Positions 42,886-54,816 of a DNA stretch of 64,000 nucleotides are shown in pieces. The translations under genes and the position numbers were made by a program. The notes below the pieces were generated by a model that did no database searches, was not told where the DNA came from, and saw nothing but the letters and a program-made list of their open reading frames with translations. Position 1 is the first letter of the stretch. The number at the start of each line of letters is the position of its first letter. This DNA is from Amoebidium appalachense (taxonomy: Eukaryota; Ichthyosporea): NCBI GenBank assembly GCA_963693365.1, contig CAVNZM010000011.1, positions 5,084,001-5,148,000 on the forward strand, in the 5' to 3' direction.

Positions 42886-44397
42886 TCAGACCGAATGGTC
42901 ATCGTCACTGGAAGTCACAGGCCTCCGTGTGCGGAGCACCGTTTTCTTGCCCGATGGTCTTTCTTTCTTGCCCTGCCCTGCACGACTGCTTTCTTTCCGC
43001 TTCTTCTCATCCTCCTCTCTGGCTGCTTCGTCGAGAATCTTATCTATTGATTCCTTGGGCCTTTCTCTCTCTCCGCCCCGGAACCGTTTGGGCACATTCC
43101 CACCTGAATCCGCCCCCCTCTTCAGCCCGAGCCCGGTTTTTGTGTGGGGACTGGACATCATGGGGTCTGTGCGAGCGGGGGCACTCTGAATAGGACGTTG
43201 GTGGGGGCGGGCAACGGATGAACGACCGGATTGGGTAGCGCTAGAGGGGGGGGGGGGGGAGTATCTCCTCGACGTCGGATGTTTGTGTGTGGGGATTGGA
43301 CATCATGGGGTCTATGTGAGCGGGGGCACTCTGAATAGGACGTTGGTGGGGGCGGGCAACGGATGAACGACCGGATTGGGTAGCGCTAGAGGGGGGGGGG
43401 GGGGAGTATCTCCACGTCGGATGTATGGGGGGAGCGTTTCAGGCCCAAAAGCAGTTTTTGTGTGCTCTCCTTGACTGTCTTTCGATAGGTTTTCTGCAGG
43501 TCTGCCATCTCTGACTCGACTTTTGCATTTTCCTCCTTCTGCCAGGCCACCTCATCCTGCAAGGATAACTTTTCGGCCGTCTCACTAATGAGCCGAGCTT
43601 CGAGTTCCTGAACCCTCTCAGCCAACAGGTTGTTCGTTGCAGAAGCAGTATATTTATCTTTGACTGCTGCTTCTTTGACCTCTCTAATCGTTTCTGTCAA
43701 CCGTTTGTTTTCATCTTTCACCGTTTGCAACGCTTTCTCCGCATTTTCATATTTCTCTTTGTATTCGAGTAAGGTGGTGGTGGCGGCGGTGGTGGGTGTA
43801 GCAGGCACAGATGTCACGCCAAGTGAGGCTAAAGCCTGACTAAGTTGCAATGTCATTTCTGCCTGTAGTGCTTCCATAAGTCTATGGTCGATGGGAGCCG
43901 AAGAAACGTCCTTGTCGGTGGGGTCGGCGGGGGTGCCCTTTTTGTCGGTGGGGTCGGCGGGGTCGGCGGGGGTGCCCTTTTTGTCGGTGGGGTCGGCGGG
44001 GTCGGCGGGGGTGCCCTTTTTGTCGGTGGGGTCGGCGGGGTCGGCGGGGGTGCCCTTTTTGTCGGTGGGGTCGGCGGGGTCGGCGGGGGTGCCCTTTTTG
44101 TCGGTGGGGTCGGTGGGGTCGGCGGGGGTGCCCTTTTTGTCGGTGGGGTCGGCGGGGTCGGCGGGGGTGCCCTTTTTGTCGGTGGGGTCAGCGGGGTCGG
44201 CGGGGGGTGCCCTTTTTGTCGGTGGGGTCGGCGGGGTCGGCGGGGGTGCCCTTTTTGTCGGTGGGGTCGGTGGGGTCGGTGGGGGTGCCCTTTTTGGGGT
44301 CGGTGGGGTCGGCGGGGTTTGTGGGGGTGCCCTTTTTGGGGTCGGTGGGGTCGGCGGGGTTTGTGCTTTGCCCGACCATTTGCGAGGCGCTATCCAT
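42886..44397 (-). pseudogene. Coiled-coil protein gene, frame interrupted at three G/C runs
   Basis: Three consecutive minus-strand frames read as parts of one protein. From the ATG at 44397 (MDSASQMVGQ) comes a 13-residue repeat (PTDKKGTPADPAD) about eleven times. This leads to a long coiled coil (LAERVQELEARL, KLSLQDEVAWQKEENAKVES), then a duplicated Ser/Pro segment (SSATQSGRSSVARPHQRP) and a basic C-terminus (GKKERPSGKKTVLRTRRP). Frame breaks sit in one G6 run (near 44203; its sister repeats have G5) and in two G14 runs (43242-43255 and 43391-43404). One base less in each would give an uninterrupted frame of about 503 residues. The gene may be intact with assembly errors, decayed, or switched by run length. 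No family is recognised; a structural or scaffold role is a guess. Confidence 0.55.
43905..44350. repeat. 39-bp coding tandem repeat
   Basis: About eleven head-to-tail copies encode the 13-residue PTDKKGTPADPAD unit of the coiled-coil protein. The two copies nearest the start codon are shortened and encode DPKKGTPTNPA variants. Confidence 0.9.
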
Positions 44398-44442
44398 GGT
44401 TCACAAATTCAAAAGAGGGGAATGTGAAATAGAAAAGACTAC

Positions 44443-44807
44443 CTAGAAAAACGTGGAGGTCAGAGTCAGACACTTCTTCCCAAAAAAAAAAAGATACGAA
44501 CAAAAAAAAGTCGTCACTGAAATAGAGATACGAACAAAAAAAGTCGTCACTGAATTATTTACAAAAAGCAAAGCAAACGAAAATTCTATCGCGTGCAAAC
44601 ACACCGTGAACTGAAAAAAACCTCTTACACAAAGCCAAAATAAAGCAAAATTCATTCATGTGCAAACGCGGCTGTGAACTGATCAAAAAGGCCATCACCG
44701 ATGATTTTTAGAAGCAAAATGTTCTTATAAGGGGATCCATTGAGGACTGAGGACCGAGGACCAAGCTTTGCCAAGCCTTGTAGTGCATGAGATGTAAAAT
44801 ATTGTAT
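44443..44807. other. Region without a convincing gene
   Basis: This stretch upstream of the coiled-coil gene contains a duplicated AAAGATACGAACAAAAAAAG TCGTCACTGAA motif (44489-44556). Open frames here are short and hydrophobic with no supporting feature. Confidence 0.35.
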
Positions 44808-45036
44808 CCACTTTGGGTATGAAGCGCTGGCGCTGGGTTTGTCGTATACTCCACTTCGGGGCTTTTGTATGCAGCGCTTATTTCCCCTCTTTTTGCACAC
44901 ACAGCTTTGCACACACAGCAACTGTCTTTTTATTGTATCCACTTTGGGTATGAAGCTTGGGCGCTGGGTTTGTCGTATACTCCACTTCGGGGCTTTTGTA
45001 TGCAGCGCTTATTTCCCCTCTTTTTGCACACACAGC
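44808..45036. repeat. Two direct copies of a unit of about 125 bp
   Basis: ATTGTATCCACTTTGGGTAT... CGTATACTCCACTTCGGGG CTTTTGTATGCAGCGCTTATTT occurs at 44811-44910 and again at 44933-45036. The part CGTATACTCCACTT...TTTGTAT.CAGCGCT resembles the inverted complement of the 40625-40895 repeat unit. Confidence 0.85.
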
Positions 45037-45072
45037 TCACACACACACGCACACACACACGCACACACACAC

Positions 45073-45124
<52 letters not shown>

Positions 45125-45129
45125 ATATC

Positions 45130-45460
45130 CAATAGCATCTCATTCGCGGACTTCTTGGTGCTCTGATTGTTGGATCCACGTCAGTGATCGGGCACTGGCA
45201 CTCCAGGCAGCGAATTTCATAATCTGATTGTCCAATGGTCATCTCATTCGCGGACTTCTTTGTGCTCTGATTGGTGTATAACAGTTGGATCCACGTCAGT
45301 GATAGGGCACTGGCACTCCAGGCAGCGAATTTCATAATCTGATTGGCCATCTCATTCGCGGACTTCTCCGTGCTCTGATTGGTGTATAACAGTTGGATCC
45401 ACGTGATAGGGCACTGGCACTCCAGGCAGCGCATGTCATAATCTGATTGGCCAAGTGCCC
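45130..45460. repeat. Tandem repeat of about 105 bp carrying CCAAT-type boxes
   Basis: Three copies start CATCTCATTCGCGGACTTCT (45137, 45240, 45349) and each ends CATAATCTGATTGGCCA. CTGATTGG/CCAATCAG occurs repeatedly here and again at 45760-46080 with spacing that varies. It could be a promoter or enhancer array for the JmjC gene at 46.5 kb, which is inference. Confidence 0.85.
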
Positions 45461-46342
45461 CATCGGCTCTTCAGATGCCGGATTCACAAAACGCTTTCCA
45501 CACATAATTTTTGTATTAAGAAAGTGTATAATCAATTTATTTTGGTGCTTTTGGTATTTATTGGTACATATTAGCGATATATATTGCTTCGCGGAAGGGT
45601 CCTGGGGAGCAAGGGCGGTAATACTATAATTAGCAGCCGAGTTGATAAGCCAGTTATCACGGGCGCGAATATTCCCAAATGCACGCGAATCATTCAGTGA
45701 TTGTTGGATAGGGGCTATCGGGCACTGGTACTAAGGGCAAACGCGTGTCGGCCATGGCATGATCTGATTAGCCAATTTGATACGATGTTGCAAATCCTAA
45801 AGGCTTTTCGTAGACTGGTTTCAGAAAACGCTTTCCACACAAATTTCTAAGCAAATATTTGCATAATAAATATAAATTAATCATTTTGGGTATATTATTT
45901 TTATTGCTAAGTTATAACACTTAATTAGCCACAAATTTGGCTACGCAGAGGGGCAGCCGGGTCGGTGAAACGATCTTACTGATTGGCCAGTTATCACGTA
46001 CGCGCGCCGAGTATTGCCCAATACACATTCCATTTTGCAATTGGGCAAACAGGACAAACTATTGATTGGTCAGCTATCATTTCAATGACATGATTGAAGC
46101 GCGCCACTTCAGTTCGTGTCACTTGCACCCCGGCGCTGAAACTGTTTACGTTGCAAGCAGGCCAGAGTCAAAACAAAGAACGAGAACACAGACCTGTTAG
46201 TCTGTGCACGTCGCGCTTTTAGCTGCCTTTTCTTCTTTGAATACAGACACGTAGAATTTCCTTCACGTTTTTCCCGACACATTTTAAACACACACATTGT
46301 AGACTAGACGCGAGCGCAGCAGTGGCACAAGCACACAGGCAA

Positions 46343-46399
<57 letters not shown>

Positions 46400-46492
46400 C
46401 GAGCGCGAGCGCAGCAGTGGCACAAGCACATAGCAAGCGCGCTCGCAGACGAGAAAAAGCTCACAATCAAACACAAAATACACACAAACAAC
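45461..46492. other. Upstream region of the JmjC gene
   Basis: No open frame of note. A phrase CGAGCGCAGCAGTGGCACAA occurs twice (46310 and 46400), flanking a CA array. Several CCAAT-like boxes (GATTGGCCAG, GATTGGTCAG) are scattered here. Confidence 0.4.
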
Positions 46493-47853
46493 ATGGCTGC
46501 TACCAACGAACAGTTTCTGGCGCTCATCAATGATGCGTTCCAGAGTAGCATACAAGCAAACCCACCAACATTCATATTCTCGAAACATACTGATCCTACA
46601 ATCATTTTTACGGGTGAAGAGCTATTCACACGACAGGGTTTTAATCGTTATCAAAGAAAGAAGACGGCACCAATATTACACGTTGTGAAACCCAACGATT
46701 CAGATCATGTTTCGGTCTTCTTGTTTGAACTCAACGACGGGCGTCTGTATCACAGGAACAAATATCAGTTGCAACAACTCGAAAACAACAAGGGTATCAA
46801 TACGACTATTGCTTGGATTCTGAAATGGGGTGGCCCTCAATGGAGAGTTTACGATCTTGGCAGCTATCATGGAAACTCGGATGGTTTGGCGGCGATGCTC
46901 AGTCGACTTTCCACTTTCAGTGGCAGCCACGACTTAAGTCACATACCTGAAGTATCGGGTTCTTTGCCGGGGGAGAAACAAATTTTTTGGATATTCAAAA
47001 GGCTCGGATGGGAAGTGTGGTGGGATGGGGCTGCACGCAGCCCTCCAGACAGACCTGCTGTCAAACTGCCGGCCCCGACGATTAACCACCCGAAAAGCGG
47101 GCAAAAGTGGAGGTCCACAAGAGTGATGATGAAGGAGAGGGGGAAGAGGGGGTTGGAGAGGGAGAAGGGGGAGAGTGGAGAGGAGAGGGAGAAGGGGAAG
47201 AGGGGGTTGGAGAGGGAGAAGGGGGAGAGTGGAGAGGAGAGGGAGAAGGGGGGGGGGGGGGGAGAGGGAGAAGGGGGAGAGTGGAGAGGAGAGGGAGAAG
47301 GGGGAGAGGGGGGGAGAGGGAGAGGGGGAGAGGGGGGGAGAGGGAGAAGGGGAAGAGGGGGTTGGAGAGGGAGAAGGGGGAGAGTGGAGAGGAGAGGGAG
47401 AAGGGGGAGAGAGGGGGTTGGAGAGGGAGAAGGGGGAGAGTGGAGAGGAGAGGGAGAGGGGGGGGAGGGGGAGAGGGGGGGAGAGGGAGAAGGGGAGAGG
47501 GAGAGGGAGAGGGAGAAGGGGGAGAGTGGAGAGGAGAGGGAGAAGGGGAAGAGGGGGTTGGAGAGGGAGAAGGGGGAGAGTGGAGAGGAGAGGGAGAAGG
47601 GGGAGAGTGGGATTTCCAGCCAGGTAACCCCCCCCCCCCCCACACACACACACAACCAACCACCCAATTACCCAACCACCTACACCACCATCACCCACAC
47701 ATTGAAGCCATCACACACCTGCACGCATGCATGCACCTCGGCTTATCCCCCCCCCCCCCCCACACACACACACCACGGGAAGGCACCTGCACGCATGCAT
47801 GCACCTAGGCCTATCCCACCCCCCCATCCCCCCCCCCCCCCCCCCGGCTCCCC

Positions 47854-47896
<43 letters not shown>

Positions 47897-47968
47897 ACGG
47901 GAAGGCACCTGCACGCATGCATGCACCTAGGCCTATCCCCACCCCCCATCCCCCCCCCCCCCCCCCCC

Positions 47969-48009
<41 letters not shown>

Positions 48010-48086
48010 ACGGGAAGGCACCTGCACGCATGCATGCACCTAGGCCTATCCCACCCCCCCATCCCCCCCCCCCCCCCGGCTCCCCC

Positions 48087-48126
<40 letters not shown>

Positions 48127-48364
48127 ACGGGAAGGCACCTGCACGCATGCATGACACACACACACACACACACACACCACGGGAAGGCACCTGCACGCAT
48201 GCATGCCTTATCCCCCCCCCCCCCCACACACACACACACACACACACACCACGGGAGGCACCTGCACGCATGCATGACACACACACACACACACACACAC
48301 CACGGAAAGGCACCTGCACGCATGTATGCACTCGGCTAAACCCCCCCCCCCCCCCCTGGCTCCC

Positions 48365-48398
<34 letters not shown>

Positions 48399-48476
48399 AC
48401 GGGAAGGCACCTGCACGCATGCATGACACACACACACACACACACACACCACGGGAAGGCACCTGCACGCATGCAT

Positions 48477-48508
<32 letters not shown>

Positions 48509-48534
48509 ACGGGAAGGCACCTGCACGCATGCAT

Positions 48535-48566
<32 letters not shown>

Positions 48567-48592
48567 ACGGGAAGGCACCTGCACGCATGCAT

Positions 48593-48624
<32 letters not shown>

Positions 48625-48650
48625 ACGGGAAGGCACCTGCACGCATGCAT

Positions 48651-48682
<32 letters not shown>

Positions 48683-48708
48683 ACGGGAAGGCACCTGCAC
48701 GCATGCAT

Positions 48709-48740
<32 letters not shown>

Positions 48741-48827
48741 ACGGGAAGGCACCTGCACGCATGCATGACACACACACACACACACACACACCACGGGAAG
48801 GCACCTGCACGCATGTATGCACTCGGC

Positions 48828-48860
<33 letters not shown>

Positions 48861-51394
48861 ACACACACACGCACACACACGCACGCACACACAGAGCAAG
48901 AAGCGGGAGAGGTGGACAGGGGGCAACAACAAGACACTGAGACTGGGGAGGTGGCGGGGTTCAACGAGGTACCCGTAGCACATCTCCGCCAAATGCATCT
49001 AGAAAAGCTCTCCTTGGAGAAGATAGTTTTGTCAATCGAAAAAGAACACGAGTTTCGGGCAGCTGGTGCCGTCAAGTTCGTGCCTCCCGAGCCGGTAGTG
49101 CAGGGGCTGAAAAAGGCTGCTCAGGCCACACGAGTGAGAAAATCCTACACCCGGATTTGGGTGGAGGCTACCACCATCAGGGATGTCTTCCTCGTTTATA
49201 GGGAGGACATCATAGGGCAAATTCCAGAGGTGCGTATTTGCAACCACTAGGATGTGGTTACCATGAACAGGGGCTAACACGATTGGGCAGGGGGATCCGG
49301 TGGGGGAGGAGGAGTTTTGGAGGTTGTTGGACTCCCTATCGGATGGTGAAAAATCAATGTTCCTTTACGGAACAGATCTGAAGCCTCTTAAAAACACCCA
49401 TACACCCAGTGAGGTACGTATGTGTGCGGCGAAGATTTGTATGTTGTGTGTGTTTTTGCGGAGAGTGATGTTGTGCATGTGTGCGTGCGTGTGTTTGTGC
49501 GGAGAGTGTATGTTGTGCATGTGTGCGTGCGTGTGTTTGTGCAGAGAGTGTATGTTGTGCATGCGTGCGTGCGTGTGTTTGTGCGGAGAGTGTATGTTGT
49601 GCATGTGTGCGTGCGTGTGTTTGTGCAGAGAGTGTATGTTGTGCATGCGTGCGTGCGTGTGTTTGTGCGGAGAGTGTATGTTGCGTAGGCATGTGTGCGT
49701 GTGTGTAGGGATGCGTGCGTGCGTGTGTTTGTGCGGAGAGTGTATGTTGTGTAGGGATGCGTGCGTGCGTGTGTTTGTGCGGAGAGTGTATGTTGTGTAG
49801 GGATGCGTGCGTGCGTGTGTTTGTGCGGAGAGTGGATGTTGTGTAGGGATGCGTGCGTGCGTGTGTTTGTGCGGAGAGTGTATGTTGTGTAGGGATGCGT
49901 GCGTGCGTGTGTTTGTGCGGAGAGTGTATGTTGTGTAGGGATGCGTGCGTGCGTGTGTTTGTGCGGAGAGTGGATGTTGTGTAGGGATGCGTGCGTGCGT
50001 GTGTTTGTGCGGAGAGTGTATGTTGTGTAGGGATGCGTGCGTGCGTGTGTTTGTGCGGAGAGTGTATGTTGTGTAGGGATGCGTGCGTGCGTGTGTTTGT
50101 GCGGAGAGTGTATGTTGTGTAGGGATGCGTGCGTGCGTGGGGTGTATGTTGTGTAGGCATGCGTGCGTGCGTGGGTGTGCAGCGGAGAGTGTATGTTGTG
50201 TTGATGCACTGTGGTGGGTATATGTAGGCATGCTGTGTGTTGTTGAATGGTGAACATGAAGGCACTAACAGGAGGGACAGGTGGTGAAGAAAGAAATCGA
50301 CTACATGTTCAGCTTGGAGACGCTTGACTCAATAGTATCAAGAGAATTCAAAGATCGTGTGGGCATCTCAACACCGATGCTCTATAAGTATGCCCCCCCC
50401 CCCCCCCCCCAAAAAAAAAAAAAAACAAATAATTAAACAAAGGAAAAAGGCAGGCTTGCAGAACGCCCCTTATGTTCACAGAACCATCCTGGGTGTGTGT
50501 ATGGGTCGGTCTTTTCGGAATGTATTGGGCCACATCTAGTCGGAAGTAATTACTGTTTTAGCCCCAACTAATCCCATGCCTCTTTGCAGTGTCACGACTG
50601 GGGGTCCGATTGTGCTCCACACAGAAGACCTTCTACTTGGGAGTGTCAACATCATGGTCCGTGGGCCAGGAGAGAAAATCTGGTTCGTGATCAGTGCAGA
50701 GTACGAGGAACAGGTTACGTCTATCCTCGAGGATATCCACGAGAGACTTGAGCTTTCGGGGGCCGGTATCTGTAAGAAAGTCACACAGCATAAGGTAGGC
50801 CCCCCCCCCACCAAAAAAAAAAAAAAAAAAAAACAATAAAAAAAAAACAATAAAAAAAAAAAACGACCACACACACACAGTAACAGAGGACGAACAAGAA
50901 GAGGGAGAGAGGGAGTGGTAGATACAGACGTGAAGAACAAGTGGTAGACACAGACGTGAAGAACAAGTGGTAGACACAGACGTGAAGAACAAGAACCAAA
51001 AAAGCACTTACAAAAACGACCACCCGGGTTTTCATATGACTAACATTTGGGTGGGGCAGTCTGTGTTCATCCACCCCCGTTATTTGATGAAGAAGGGCAT
51101 CCCCGTGCAGCGCACGGTTCAGCACGCCGGTGAGGTCATCTGCACCTTGCCTGGAGCATACCACTTTGGGTATGCTGCTGGTAGCAGCTTGGCCGAGGCG
51201 GTAAATTTTGCCACGGTCAACTGGCTTGTGGTCGCTGGCAAGAAGCCCCCCCGGCATGCACGTGTGGCTACACTGACAGGGAACTCGTTTTCGAGGTACC
51301 CCCCCCCCCCAAAAAAAAAAAAAAAAAAAAAAAAAACAAAAAAAAAACAAACCAAAAAAAAACAAACCAAAAAAAACAACAAACAAAAAAACAC

Positions 51395-51450
<56 letters not shown>

Positions 51451-51792
51451 ATGCCCTAGCATTCACAATTACATGTAGGGGTTCGTAAAAACGGTTTTTT
51501 GAGTCCTTGCAGAGTTTTTCTTGACCTGGTCCACACGTAGGAGTTCGTTTCCTGTGGGTGTGTGCCATGGTGGTGTATTGGTGGGTGCGTGGGTGTGTTT
51601 GAGGTAATGGCATACAGTGATGTCTGAGCCTTGCATAAACAAATCACCTGGCTGGACTACTACTTACACCCAACTATCAACCCACAGGTGTCCCATGCAC
51701 AGTGGAAAAAGCTGAGAGAGAAGTACAAGGCTGACATCGAGCAGTTCGAGGAGGAGCTTGAGCAGTTCGAGGAGGAGCTTTTGAGTGGGTAG
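46493..51792 (+). CDS. JmjC-domain (Fe(II)/2-oxoglutarate) protein, spliced
   Basis: Proposed exons are 46493-47623, 48897-49229, 49291-49413, 50281-50387, 50590-50794, ~50994-51295, 51513-51536 and 51688-51792 (stop TAG); the middle five join in phase. Exon 2 resembles a JmjN region (GAVKFVPPEPV). Exon 3 has the helix before JmjC (EEFWRLLDSL, FLYGTDL). Exon 5 carries the iron-binding HTED with the lysine region GEKIWFVISAEY. Exon 6 carries the second iron histidine (AYHFGY) and AEAVNFATVNWL. Such proteins usually demethylate histone lysines in the nucleus. The catalytic His-x-Glu...His triad is intact. The first exon (MAATNEQFLALIN) is unlike known JmjC proteins and ends in a 500-bp Gly/Glu/Arg repeat open in several frames, so its frame and its link to exon 2 are uncertain. 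The last two joins are also weak. Introns are full of satellites. Confidence 0.75.
47640..48865. repeat. Intronic satellite of about 64 bp with CA arrays
   Basis: At least fourteen copies of CCACGGGAAGGCACCTGCAC GCATGCATG alternate with (CA)n; the first copies also carry C runs and GGCCTATCCC. It fills the intron between JmjC exons 1 and 2. Confidence 0.95.
49440..50200. repeat. Intronic minisatellite of 42-46 bp
   Basis: About seventeen copies of GTGCGTGCGTGTGTTTGTGC GGAGAGTGTATGTTGTGTAGG are present, with early copies lacking the TAGGGATG part. It lies in the JmjC intron before 50281. Confidence 0.95.
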
Positions 51793-52060
51793 ACCACACA
51801 TGGTTTGTGGTGGGTGCGGTGGGGGAAACGTAGTTGTGGTGGTGGCGGCGGGTAGGCCCCACATTCACATCTTACTTAGGGTTTGTGGTGGGTGCGGTGG
51901 GGGAAACGTAGTTGTGGTGGTGGCGGCGGGTAGGCCCCACATTCACATCTTACTTAGGGTTTGTGGTGGGTGCGGTGGGGGAAACGTAGTTGTGGTGGTG
52001 GCGGCGGGTAGGCCCCACATTCACATCTTACTTAGGGTTTGTGATGGGTGTGGTGGAGGA
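51784..52060. repeat. 78-bp tandem repeat after the JmjC stop codon
   Basis: Three copies of GGTTTGTGGTGGGTGCGGTG ... GTAGGCCCCACATTCACATC TTACTTA directly follow the stop at 51792. They are probably 3' untranslated or flanking DNA. Confidence 0.9.
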
Positions 52061-52287
52061 AAGACGTGGTACAAAGTTTTCATACCAAGTTTTCTGTAAT
52101 GTTTATTCGAATGTGATCTGCTTCAATCTTATCCAAATTTTCATGTATATTGTATTTGCCCGGTAACAGTACCAAGTTTCCGTAATGACTATTGAATGTA
52201 TTTGCCCGTGGTAGCGGGAGAGACTCCATTTAATATACCCCAAGTCTCCTTTTCAATCTGTGTACGAGCACACTGGCACGTACATTG

Positions 52288-52367
<80 letters not shown>

Positions 52368-52594
52368 CACACACACACACACACACAATGATACACATGC
52401 TACCAAGTTTTCATTGAACGGTGTAGGGGAGGGGGGAGGGGGGGGGGGGGAGATAGACTCCAGCTCATCAAAATTAAACATCCCAACAGATTCTCTCGTC
52501 ATTTACATTTTCCATGTTTGTGGAGATTCTCTCGTCATTTACATTTTCCATGTTTGTGGTGAGAGTCCATTCATCCTTTGGCTTGTGTAGGTCT
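52061..52594. other. Intergenic with CA array and a 36-bp duplication
   Basis: Contains a long CA array (52290-52387) and GATTCTCTCGTCATTTACAT TTTCCATGTTTGTGG twice in tandem (about 52490-52560). No gene is seen. Confidence 0.4.
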
Positions 52595-52855
52595 CTATGC
52601 ATCCTCAGGCTCCATCATCTTCTGCAGTACAATTGCTGTCTGTCGTTGATTCTTGGGCACCCACTTCTTGAATCCACACTTCTCCGCCAACTCATCGGGC
52701 AGATCTATATAGCCCTTTTCCGCAAGCTCTTGTGCATATACTCGTTGCTCCATCTGCGTCCGCCGGGTGGTGGCCTCGGTCGGCACAATAGTTGCCTGCA
52801 CCACGGGTGCCTTGCCGGGCTCCTCCTTCAGCTTGTACTCCCATCGGTACACCAT
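52595..52855 (-). CDS. Hypothetical protein, 86 residues
   Basis: An intact ATG-to-stop frame (MVYRWEYKLKEEPGKAPVV) has a helical charged middle (RRTQMEQRVYAQELAEKGYI) and a Lys-rich segment GFKKWVPKNQRQ. It is soluble, slightly basic in its second half and intronless. It lies 36 bp downstream of the next minus-strand frame, so the two may be co-transcribed. No family is recognised. Confidence 0.5.
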   Translation of the reverse strand: MVYRWEYKLKEEPGKAPVVQATIVPTEATTRRTQMEQRVYAQELAEKGYIDLPDELAEKCGFKKWVPKNQRQTAIVLQKMMEPEDA

Positions 52856-52891
52856 ACTCTATGCCACAAAAATCTCTGCTCACCCAACCCT

Positions 52892-53284
52892 TCAAGTGCG
52901 CTCCTTGATCACCACCGCAGGCGCATGCGCACACGTGGGGCACGCCGGGCACTTCTGCTCGGGCGGGCAGCGCGTGCATGCGGGGCACTGTGCGCACCGG
53001 GCGGGGCTGGCACCGCACACGTGGCAGCGGGGGCAGTGCGCACACTTGCGGCGGGGAACGCAGCTGCCGCAGCTGGCACACATTGGGCACGCGCGCTGGC
53101 ACTTGAGCACCGCCAGGCGCCGCCGCACACGTGGGCTGAACGTGTCCCAGAGCACGTAGAGGATCAGGCCGGCCAGGATGGCCAGTAGGATGGGGGAGGG
53201 CCCGGGGGTGCTGCGCGGGCTTGTGCGGATCGGGGGAGGGGGTGCGAATGGGCTGGGTGGGGGAAGGGGTGCGCCAGCGTCCAT
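52892..53284 (-). CDS. Membrane-anchored Cys-rich protein, 130 residues
   Basis: ATG at 53284. The order is a Pro/Ser-rich N-terminus, one hydrophobic segment (about residues 31-46, ILLAILAGLILYVLW), a basic turn (RVRRRL) and a cysteine-rich domain of sixteen cysteines, mostly as C-x2-C pairs (CPMCASC, CAHCPRCHVC, CPACTRC, CPACPTC). This suggests a single-pass membrane protein with a zinc- or disulfide-rich head. Small TM plus Cys-rich proteins are common among virus-like elements, but there is no specific match. A TATAT-like stretch lies about 20 bp upstream. Confidence 0.55.
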   Translation of the reverse strand: MDAGAPLPPPSPFAPPPPIRTSPRSTPGPSPILLAILAGLILYVLWDTFSPRVRRRLAVLKCQRACPMCASCGSCVPRRKCAHCPRCHVCGASPARCAQCPACTRCPPEQKCPACPTCAHAPAVVIKERT

Positions 53285-53339
53285 GTTACCCGGTGCACGA
53301 TATAATGTGGGGTTGGGGTTGTGCGGGTAGATGGGAGGA

Positions 53340-53373
<34 letters not shown>

Positions 53374-53384
53374 GGGGGCGCTCA

Positions 53385-53800
53385 TGAGCAAGGGTATGGT
53401 GATAGCGATCATGTCATTGACCCTACTCGCCAACAACACAGGTGCAAGCGCACGGTGATAGCGCTCATGACCCTACTCTCCAACAACACAGGTGCAAGCG
53501 CACGGTGATAGCGCTCATGACCCTACTCTCAAACAACACAGGTGCAAGCGCACGGTGATACGCAGCCACCGTGTGCATGTGTGTGTGTGTGTGTGTGTGA
53601 GGGGGGGGGGGGGGGGGTTCAATGCGTGCGCTTGCACATGTGTTGTTTGAGAGTAGGGTCATGAGCGCTATCACCGGGCGCTTCCACATGTGTTGTTTGA
53701 GAGCAGGGTTGTGAGCGCTATCACCGGGCGCTTCCACATGTGTTGTTTGAGAGAAGGGGCATGAGCGCTATTACCGGGCGCTTTGTGTTTGTGCGTGTGT

Positions 53801-53842
<42 letters not shown>

Positions 53843-53971
53843 ATGCGTGTGCTTGCACCTGTTATGTTTGAGTGTAGGCGCAAGAGCGCTATCACCGGGC
53901 GCTTCCACATGTGTTGTGTGAGAGAAGAGGCATGAGCGCTATCACCGGGCGCTTTGTGTTTGTGCGTGTGT

Positions 53972-54035
<64 letters not shown>

Positions 54036-54203
54036 GGGTGGGGGGGGGTGGGGTGGGGGCAATGCGTGTGGTTGCACCTGTTATGTTTGAGTGTAGGCTC
54101 ATGAGCGCTATCACCGGGCGCTTCCACATGTGTTGTGTGAGAGAAGGGGCATGAGCGCTATCACCGGGCGCTTTGTGTTTGTACGTGTGTGGGGGGGGGG
54201 GGT

Positions 54204-54238
<35 letters not shown>

Positions 54239-54383
54239 ATGCGTGTGGTTGCACCTGTTATGTTTGAGTGTAGGCTCATGAGCGCTATCACCGGGCGCTT
54301 CCACATGTGTTGTGTGAGAGAAGGGGCATGAGCGCTATCACCGGGCGCTTTGTGTTTGTGCGTGTGTAGGGGGGTGGGTGGGT

Positions 54384-54427
<44 letters not shown>

Positions 54428-54486
54428 AATGCTTGCGCATGTTGGAGAGATGGGTCATCAGCGCTATCACCGGGCGCTTTGTGTGT

Positions 54487-54517
<31 letters not shown>

Positions 54518-54611
54518 GGGGGGCAATGCTTGCGCTTGCACCTGTGTTGTTTGAGAGAAGGGTCATGAGCGCATGTTGGAGAGATGGGTCATCAGCGCTA
54601 TCACCGGGCGC

Positions 54612-54661
<50 letters not shown>

Positions 54662-54774
54662 GGAATGCGTGCGCTTGCACCTGTGTTGTTTGAGAGTAGG
54701 GTCGTGAGCGCAATCACCGTGCGCTTGCACATGTGTTGTTGGAGAGATGGGTCATCAGCGCTATCACCGGGCGC

Positions 54775-54816
<42 letters not shown>

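Noticed and set aside
44652-44942. 96-codon minus-strand frame over the 44.8-kb repeats
   Set aside because: It is largely repeat sequence, with no domain or promoter, and its first part duplicates in tandem.
47082-47698. Ser/Pro-rich minus-strand frame opposite the JmjC first exon
   Set aside because: It is the mirror of the purine-rich repeat. The plus strand has the ATG-started globular part.
47640-48865. CRISPR-like array of regular repeats with spacers
   Set aside because: The spacers are only (CA)n and C runs, the array is within an intron of a eukaryotic gene, and no cas genes exist. It is a satellite.
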